Origin: Atopsyche davidsoni
Lineage: Eukaryota > Arthropoda > Insecta > Trichoptera > Hydrobiosidae
Assembly (NCBI GenBank): GCA_022113835.1
Contig: JAILWY010000023.1
Span: 1,116,001-1,180,000, forward strand
Length of the DNA stretch: 64,000 bases
Direction of reading: 5' to 3'
This document shows, in pieces, positions 57,501 through 64,000 of the stretch. Within the stretch, counting starts at the first letter, position 1; each line of letters starts with the position of its first letter. The position numbers were made by a program, and so were the translations under genes. Under the pieces are notes generated by a model that worked only from the letters and a program-made list of their open reading frames with translations, was not told the DNA's origin and made no database searches.

Positions 57501-57715
57501 TAGGGTTAAGCAGGGAGGTATGGATGATCTGAAATAACAGTTACACACTCGTTTTTCAAACGAAACTTAAATTTTATTTTTTAAATGTGTTACTTGGATG
57601 CTGCCATCACAAAAATCTCATGACGAGCAGATGCCCCCACTGTTTAACCGCCATGGTTATCCCCACCTCGCGTGGCGCCCCGTTCAAATCATCCATACCT
57701 CCCTGCTTAACCCTG
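57501..57715. mobile_element. MITE with 32-bp near-identical terminal repeats
   Basis: AGGGTTAAGCAGGGAGGTAT extending through GGATGATCTGAA at the left; the right end is its inverted copy with one difference in 32 bp. The interior (about 150 bp) has no ORF. The high identity of the ends suggests a recent insertion. Target-site duplication is unresolved. Confidence 0.85.
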
Positions 57716-59256
57716 TATATAGTTCACATGTGTATTACTATTTTTTCTCGATAAATCATTTGTAATTATTGTCGCTTTGTTTTTCCACATTTCAATTAAT
57801 TTCCTCTACTCCACTTAAACACTTATTGGAATTGTTTTTTTTTTTTTTTGTTACGTGTTTATCAGTTTATTTTAATTTAGATTAAGTAGCGTTCACATCT
57901 GTAAAAAAAGTTCAGTAAATTAATCGTAAATCTTATGGGATTTCGACATTGTTTTTTCTATATTATTTTATTGTTTCTAACCATTTTTATATATATATTT
58001 TTTTTTAGGTTTTAATGCGTTCATAAGTGTATTGTGGCATTTTGTTGTTCATATCTTTATTGGAATTGTTATTTATATTACTATTATAATGATAACATTT
58101 TCGGCCCAATCGTTAGTCTGGACACAAATAGCATTCGTATACAAAAAAAAATATTATTTTGTTCCATAAATTAATCGTAATTATTCTGACATTTTGACGT
58201 TTTGTTTTTCCACATGAGAAATAATTACCCCCAGGTGAAACGTGAACAATAAATATACCTTTATCGGGATTGTTGGTTTTTTTTTCTAATTATAATTACT
58301 TTGCACGGTAGCGGTGCACACCTTTAAAGGTTTCTACACGTGTCAAATAAAATAAAATATTATTTGCATTTAATGTTTCTTTTCATATCTTGCAATTATT
58401 TCGCCCCTGAAAACTAACGATAGTTAAAAAAAAATATGCAATAACTTATATATGGATATTTTTATGTGCGTTCTCCGAGCAACGTGTCTAATAAATATTT
58501 TTACACTTTTGAATAAATACAAACATATATTATTCAAAACATAAAACATTTTTTTTTTAATTTCAACCTACTTATATACATAATAAGGACACCGTTTTTC
58601 TATTATTCTATTTATTAATATTTGCTTGGCGCTTTCCGGGCCCATATAATATTTTGTTGATATAACATCACATTTTTGATTAACAGTTATAGTGTAGATG
58701 ATTTAAGGTTTTATTTGATTTAATACAGAGATTTATCTACTACCAGAACCGGAGCACCGGAAAAGTGAAGAATTAAGATATATAAATTCAACGAAATAAC
58801 ATGTGTAGGTTAATCACTTGCTCGGCTGGATATAGATAGCATCATGAGCTAAATTCATTTATAAATAAATACAGTCTTGTTTACACAGCATCAGCATCGA
58901 TAGCCAATCGCACCATTGTGACATTTGACATCTTCCCTCGACTATGAGCGTCGACAGCAAAGAATTATCAAATAGTATATAATGTTTTTTTAGATCGGCT
59001 TTTTTTGTCAGATGATGCCGTAACGACTCGTTCATTATCATATGTCGACGGAGAAAGTTTTTGCCACAGATTATGTATGAAAAGAAAAACTTTTCCTCAC
59101 GAACTCTCCATTGAGTATGCACGGCCTAGATATATACGTAACGTTTGGCCGTTAGTGTACGCGTTAGTGATGGGAAAATCATACGTTATTTTTATTCACG
59201 GCTTAGAAAATTCGATCGATTATTTTTTCAAACAATGCAGTTTGCCGGCATGTCGA

Positions 59257-59588
59257 TTTCTTCTTCATCGGGTGCGTCTCAGATGAGGTTGGCGACCATT
59301 CCACTGAGCATATACTCGTGTTGAACCAGTGTTTTCTAAGGGAAAATAGTGTAGTCCCCGAGTCTTATATTGGAAGGAAAAGTCTGCGTATTGCTGCTGA
59401 CCAATAGAATTATTATATTATCATTTCCTTACAAAGCCCTGGCGTTTAGATATGATCTTCCCTTCCACGTCGACATCGTAAATCACATCAAAGCACATCC
59501 CTCCAAAATCATTCCAAGTCCACTACTCCATTACCGATCCTATACACACGCTCAGGGTACAGAATGGGAACAGCGGGGAGGTTATTAA
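59257..59588 (-). mobile_element. Repeat family B copy
   Basis: Tail first (CTTCTTCATCGGGTGCGTCT, GATGAGGTTGGCGACCATTC), then AAAGTCTGCGTATTGCTGCT and CCTGGCGTTTAGATATGATC, ending at the head CTCAGGGTACAGAATGGGAA. One of the more complete copies. Confidence 0.8.
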
Positions 59589-60747
59589 CGATTTGTTTGA
59601 ATCAAAATATTTTGTTACTTGGAGACTAACGAAAAATGCGAACAAAAGTAGTGGATGATTAATTTTTTTTTTATTCTATTATTTAATTTTTTTTTCCGAT
59701 TTTTATTTGCATTTCGTTATTTTCATTCGATAGTTTTGATTCGACTATCAAACATTAAAGCACTATCGTGTGAATCGAATCATCGAATAATTATTAAAAA
59801 ATCGATGTCGATTTGAATAACATCACTAGTGTATATAAACCCGTATTAGTAGTTATTTCTATTATCAGAAGATCCAAGTATGAATTAGCCAATAGTTAGA
59901 AACTAATTATACAATACACTGGTGGTTCTGCTAGATGCGCCCACGTTTCGCATTCCAAGTCTCATTATTAATTTAGCATCGTGAGCCGTTTTGATTTTAA
60001 AAATATCTACAATATCTAATTCTACTCTTTAAAATATCTAAAACCCCTATTTCGACAATAAAAAAAATCATTTTCAATTTTAAAATTGTTTCAACTCATT
60101 TGTAGATCGTTTATCAGAGAATAGCGTGACGTATTTAACAGCTTGTTAATCATTATTCAATTTTAGTATACTATTCGTAGTTTTTTTTTGATCCTGATAG
60201 GTTTTTCCTTTTTTTAATGCAAGAACTCATAAATCATTATTTTTTGTACATACAAGTTGTCTTTATACCGCTTGTGTTGTCCAAAAAGTCGTACCTGTGC
60301 TAAGTCCAGACCACAATGAATATTTTCAATAATACACTATTATAAAATTAAAATAAAATGGATTCAAACTATTTGTTTTTAAAATGATTAAACCAATACA
60401 TTAAAAAAAAATCATTTGTACACTGGTAAAAATCTTGGAAGGATTTTTTTGTACAAAAAATAAATTTATTCATACTTTTTTTTTCTTCAAAATGAACATT
60501 GTTTTGTAATACATGGCTACTTATTTTCAGGCGATACCTTGAATTAAAAGACATGATGTTTATTTAAAATTTATCCTGTTAATGACTTTGGTGGCCTTCA
60601 CGTCTATTTTTCACAATTATTCTTTCAAATTATAAACTGTCCCTTTGTTTAAAGTTCACACTTTATTTGACTTCCATCTTAAACACCATATTGGTTGCTG
60701 TTTAATTTAATAAATATTATTTTAAAAATTCTCTTTTGATATTTCAG
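59589..60747. other. AT-rich; no recognised feature
   Basis: Long A and T runs, no supported gene, directly upstream of the candidate exon. Confidence 0.45.
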
Positions 60748-60864
60748 TATTCCGGGAGAGATCAGGTGGAGAGATGAAAGAACCCTGAACCGAAGAGTAA
60801 AGGCGATCCATCCATCCGTCAACCAACTGACGCAGCAAATCGCAGCACACTTCCTTATGTAAAG
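60748..60864 (+). other. Candidate 5' UTR exon of the downstream gene
   Basis: The acceptor TTGATATTTCAG ends at 60747 and the donor AAAG|GTACAG follows 60864. The 117-bp segment is about half GC while its surroundings are AT-rich. It contains only minimal reading frames (one ATG AAA GAA CCC TGA and one ATG TAA). Splicing its end to 62428 would give GTAAAG-ATGG, with A at -3 and G at +4, a good Kozak context for the ATG that starts the next exon. Confidence 0.45.
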
Positions 60865-62427
60865 GTACAGAATACGTTGGCTGCAATCAGAATATGTTGA
60901 CTAACTGGACTTCGACTAAGAACCCATTAAGTAAAATCTAAATAAGAGTTGATTTGCAAAATTATTTCACTGTCGTATAAAATCATATTTCTGAATAATT
61001 ACGAAAGGGGTCATTAAAATTAAATTAGAATAAATAATAAATAACTGTGTTGGTATTTTATCCGTAATAAGAATATTAAACACAACAAAGAATAAGATAA
61101 GTGCGCTCTGTCTGATTCACGGACAATCTTGCAATTGATTAATCTAATCAGGAAGAGGAGATGTATCCTGACGTAGCGAGCCGGGCATGTTATATGCCAG
61201 ACTATAAGCTTATTATACCCATGGATTACAAATATTTTTGTTTTCAGTCATTCTAGAGATTTTTTATTTTTCAAAAGATATCTCAGGGCTTGTTGTATTA
61301 ACCATAAAATTAAATTTACATTTATAACATAAAAGAAAATTTTTGTTACAAATGTAAAGAAATACAACCTGATAGAAGACAATAAGTTTTACTTCCACTT
61401 CATACTTAGCTGTGGTACGAATACCAATAATCCCTTGTTTAAACCAGCTTAGCTCAATCACTTACTGCTTGATTATAATGTTGTATTAAAATCGTTTAGT
61501 TTACTAAAGCAGGGCAATTAAAACGTTTATAATGGTGGTAATCTGTTGGCTGCATTATCTCGACCAGCATGAAGCAGTACTGTTATCTAATGGTGCCTTT
61601 ATGTTAACAGCTAATATGCAGGTATCTGCAATTATTCAACACGCACCTCATAGTGAATAGGGGAATTAAAGTCTATTTAAACGAATCCACCGATGATACA
61701 AATCAACATAAAAACATTAGCATAGAAATAAACCTTCATTTAAAACAGTCACGCGGTCTAATGATTAATACCCCCTTGACTTGTTCAGTATCTAGCACGT
61801 TTGCATGCCATCCATGGGGTCCACATTTGGACTCGGGGTGTAGCGATAAGTTCAAAGGAGATTAAAAACCCGAGAGTTGAGATAATTTGTTTACCGCGGA
61901 TGGGGTTAGCATAAAATAACTGTTCTGTATTAGTAAGTATTGACTGCTTTTTTGCATGTATGGATGCTGCAAACACAAATGTTTTCTTTATCTTTAAAAA
62001 TAATTATTTACAAGCATTGTTAAACAATTGACTCGTTATCTATCATCAGTACATGCTAGAAAATAGGGCGATTTCTGTAGAGTACATAAATATGAATATT
62101 CAATGAACTGCCTTGTGTACATAATTGTTTTAACTAACCGTGTTTCTACAAGACAACTCTAACATTGTTTTAATTGTTCATTAATGGTTCTTGGATACAT
62201 AATAATCAACATGATAATCTTTGCATCCACCCGTCAATATGATTGGGTGCAAAGGTTTAAAACATTTTTGACTTTAATCACAAATACTGTGTTCTTTATA
62301 GTTACGTTGCATTTCTCCTTTAAAGTTCTGAAGTTTCAGTTCAGTTAAATTAAATCTTCATAAAGCTAGATATTTGAAGTTGAACTTGAAACCTCCTGAT
62401 ATAACTAATGGTTAGATTGTAATACAG
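60865..62427 (+). other. Putative intron between 5' UTR exon and first coding exon
   Basis: Begins GTACAG and ends GTAATACAG before the ATG. The polypyrimidine tract of this acceptor is weak. 61785-61860 has a GC-richer patch without function. Otherwise AT-rich. Confidence 0.35.
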
Positions 62428-62516
62428 ATGGAGCAGCAGCCGTTCCTGGAGGGAGAGCCCCCATGGTGGCAAGCCTCCACTCATGGAGCCACCGGGAGGA
62501 CCATCATACATGCCAG
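62428..62516 (+). CDS. Unidentified membrane protein, coding exon 1
   Basis: The exon begins exactly at an ATG after an AG acceptor (62426-62427) and ends CCAG|GTTAGC. Its 89 bases encode 29 residues starting MEQQPFLEGEPPWW, with two bases left over that complete an Arg codon with the next exon. GC content is far above the flanks, codon choice favours C/G endings, and the frame is open across the splice junction, all supporting real coding sequence. The N-terminus is acidic and proline-rich and shows no signal peptide. I do not recognise the protein. An alternative is that coding begins further upstream in an exon I cannot see, but the good Kozak context argues for this start. Confidence 0.65.
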
Positions 62517-62886
62517 GTTAGCACTTTATTAATATTTTTTTTTATCTAAAATTAACCATGCAAACAATAAATTACTTTGACTAAGTATTCAAATATTTAA
62601 TAACCACGCTCATGAAAAATTTCAATAACTTACTATTCTTCAATGCAGAATAAAAAATAGAGCTTATTTATTTAGTCTCTTTGAGACCGGACATGCACCA
62701 GATATCACATAACTTGAACTGCATTGATATTATCAAAAGAAGAATTTCGTTTGCAAGTTGACTTAGAAACAGTTTCTAGTTATAACTTCTCAAGCATTTT
62801 AAGATAAAGGTCACGGGCTGTAGCCCTACATTTTAAATACTGTATGAAAATAATTTTTGACATTTGCCATTTCTTTTTACTTTCAG
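62517..62886 (+). other. Intron
   Basis: 370 bp, GTTAGC donor and CTTTTTACTTTCAG acceptor with a strong pyrimidine tract. AT-rich in contrast to both flanking exons. Phase 2. Confidence 0.7.
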
Positions 62887-63179
62887 AGAGAAACGGAAGC
62901 AGCACGAGGGCCCGAGCCGTAGACAGCATTCATCCTTCGACCTGGAGCCGCCTGAGTACACCAAATACCTGAATGGCGTGCCTGCAGCGCTGCGGGGGTC
63001 GGACGGGGTGTATCGGCGCCTACACGAGCACCTGCCCGCTCCGGCGCCTGCACCTGACTGGAGTCCTGGGCGGAAACCGCGCCCGGCCTCACTACGCCTG
63101 TTCCTGTTCTCCATGGGTGTCTTGTCTTTGCTACTCATGATGTACATCCCCGCCTACAAGCAGGCCAACTCCAGGCGAG
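62887..63179 (+). CDS. Unidentified membrane protein, coding exon 2
   Basis: 293 bases between CTTTCAG and GAG|GTAAAT, continuing the frame of exon 1 to residue 127 with one base left over. Residues 30-100 are hydrophilic, Arg/Pro-rich (REKRKQHEGP, LPAPAPAPDW) and lack a known domain. Residues 101-117 (LFLFSMGVLSLLLMMYI) form a single membrane segment, preceded by R92, K93, R95 and R100 and followed by YKQANSRR. Positive residues lie on both sides but are denser on the N-terminal side, and there is no cleavable signal. A type II protein with a cytosolic tail of about 100 residues, such as a Golgi glycosyltransferase, a sulfotransferase or a membrane-tethered ligand, would fit, but the remaining exons are outside the window and no function should be assigned. 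GC-rich with sharp splice boundaries. Confidence 0.75.
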
Positions 63180-64000
63180 GTAAATATTGTCCTACCATCT
63201 TAAGACCAGAATCAAGTATTTACATAACCACACATTTTAAAATTTAACTTTTTTCGTGAATAAATAAACAATGACATTTATTTACTTTAAATTTAATGTA
63301 GAGAGAAGAATCATATTCAGGACTGAATTTATCTCTTAATGTTTCTTTCTGTTATAAAAATAATTTGTTTTTGTTGTCTTGTTACATGTTTGCATGTTTT
63401 TTTGGTACTATTTATATCTTCTTTATGTTTAGATTTATTATTAAAAAGAAATAATAATCTTTATTATTATGAAAATCTCCTTCGAAATTATTTTTAATTT
63501 TCTTCCAAATGTTGTATTGATAATTTTTTTTTCCGCTTTTTTTTTATGAATATTGGTTATTTACATTAATTTTATAATATTTACAAAATATATACCTTTG
63601 AACGTAAGGTACACCACTTTTTATAGAGGAAACGCGTAAATTTTGAGGTCAAAACTGTTGTGTGCAAAACAACATAAACCGATATTTTAATTGTAAAATC
63701 ATTTATTTGTGTCAATTCTGAACAAAATGTTTCAACTTATTGTAAAGCACCAACCTCTAAATCTCACGATGGGCTTGACTTCAATCTGAAATATCCTTGG
63801 GAGCTAAGCTGTTAATCTCCCTGTTGATTATTTAATAGTTCATAAATAAAACTTTTATGTAAATTGTTAATAAAATAAAATATAATCCTTAGCATTTGAA
63901 TCGCCACTGGTATTGCTAATTATTTCCTGCACCATGTAACGTCCCATTGAGGGCAGCGCGGTGTAAAGAATATAAAACCAAGTCTAATCCACTTACCTCT
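63180..64000 (+). other. Start of the next intron
   Basis: Begins GTAAATATTG and remains AT-rich to the window end. No further exon with a good acceptor and open frame was seen, so the gene continues to the right. Confidence 0.55.

Larger units (their letters stand above)
46623..60747 (+). other. Putative long first intron
   Basis: Bounded by the GTAAGAAT donor and the TTGATATTTCAG acceptor at 60747. It contains the giant palindrome, family A, B and D repeats, hAT and Penelope-like elements and long AT-rich stretches (47922-49730, 54040-55410, 57720-59255) in which I see no other feature. The call depends on the two flanking exon predictions. Confidence 0.25.

Noticed and set aside
59370..59588. 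Open frame recurring in several family B copies (antisense to B; also at 22279-22590 and 43183-43380)
   Set aside because: The similarity follows from repeat homology. The frames differ in length and ends, and the reading direction is opposite to the LINE-like tail.
62833..63147. Minus-strand ORF overlapping coding exon 2
   Set aside because: Shadow of the plus-strand exon, which has correct splice sites on both sides and phase continuity.

Overview
This window looks like non-coding nuclear DNA of an arthropod, probably an insect; I could not place it to order. It is strongly AT-rich, has no operon-like gene packing, no long intact ORF, and carries the remains of many eukaryotic transposon classes: mariner, Tc1-like, pogo-like and hAT DNA elements, several LINE 3' ends, Penelope-like tails, tRNA-like SINE heads and satellites. 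Most ORFs in it are chance or lie inside repeats.

The only convincing protein-coding sequence is at the right end on the + strand. Two exons (62428-62516 and 62887-63179) join in phase and encode the first 127 residues of a protein with a proline- and arginine-rich N-terminus and one membrane segment near residues 101-117. The protein continues beyond the window and I do not recognise it. A candidate 5' UTR exon (60748-60864) would place the ATG in a good Kozak context. A CpG-rich patch ending in a strong donor site (about 45890-46622) could be its promoter and first exon, making 46623-60747 a first intron of about 14 kb. That last link is inference.

Layout: 1-9 kb is AT-rich with simple repeats and a broken mariner held between inverted repeats. 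9-25 kb has a pogo-like MITE nested in a LINE/SINE-like repeat, LINE 3' ends, nested hAT elements and a 57-bp satellite with a 171-bp higher-order period. 25-40 kb has a cluster of palindromic MITEs, a scrambled Tc1-like/tandem-repeat composite, and a tandem array. 40-46 kb has LINE fragments, one amplified into a 196-bp tandem array. 46-60 kb, the putative intron, holds the most striking object: a nearly perfect giant palindrome (47281-47921; 161-bp arms) with a second perfect 91-bp hairpin of Penelope-like sequence inserted into one arm with a 13-bp target-site duplication.

Recurrent themes are about 18 copies or fragments of one TA-flanked palindromic MITE (called family A here), seven copies of repeat family B and five of LINE family D (sharing a 3' tail), hammerhead-ribozyme-like cores in Penelope-like tails, and small GC-rich islands carrying YY1/Pho-like ATGGCNGCC cores. 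No rRNA, canonical tRNA, CRISPR array or complete transposase was found.
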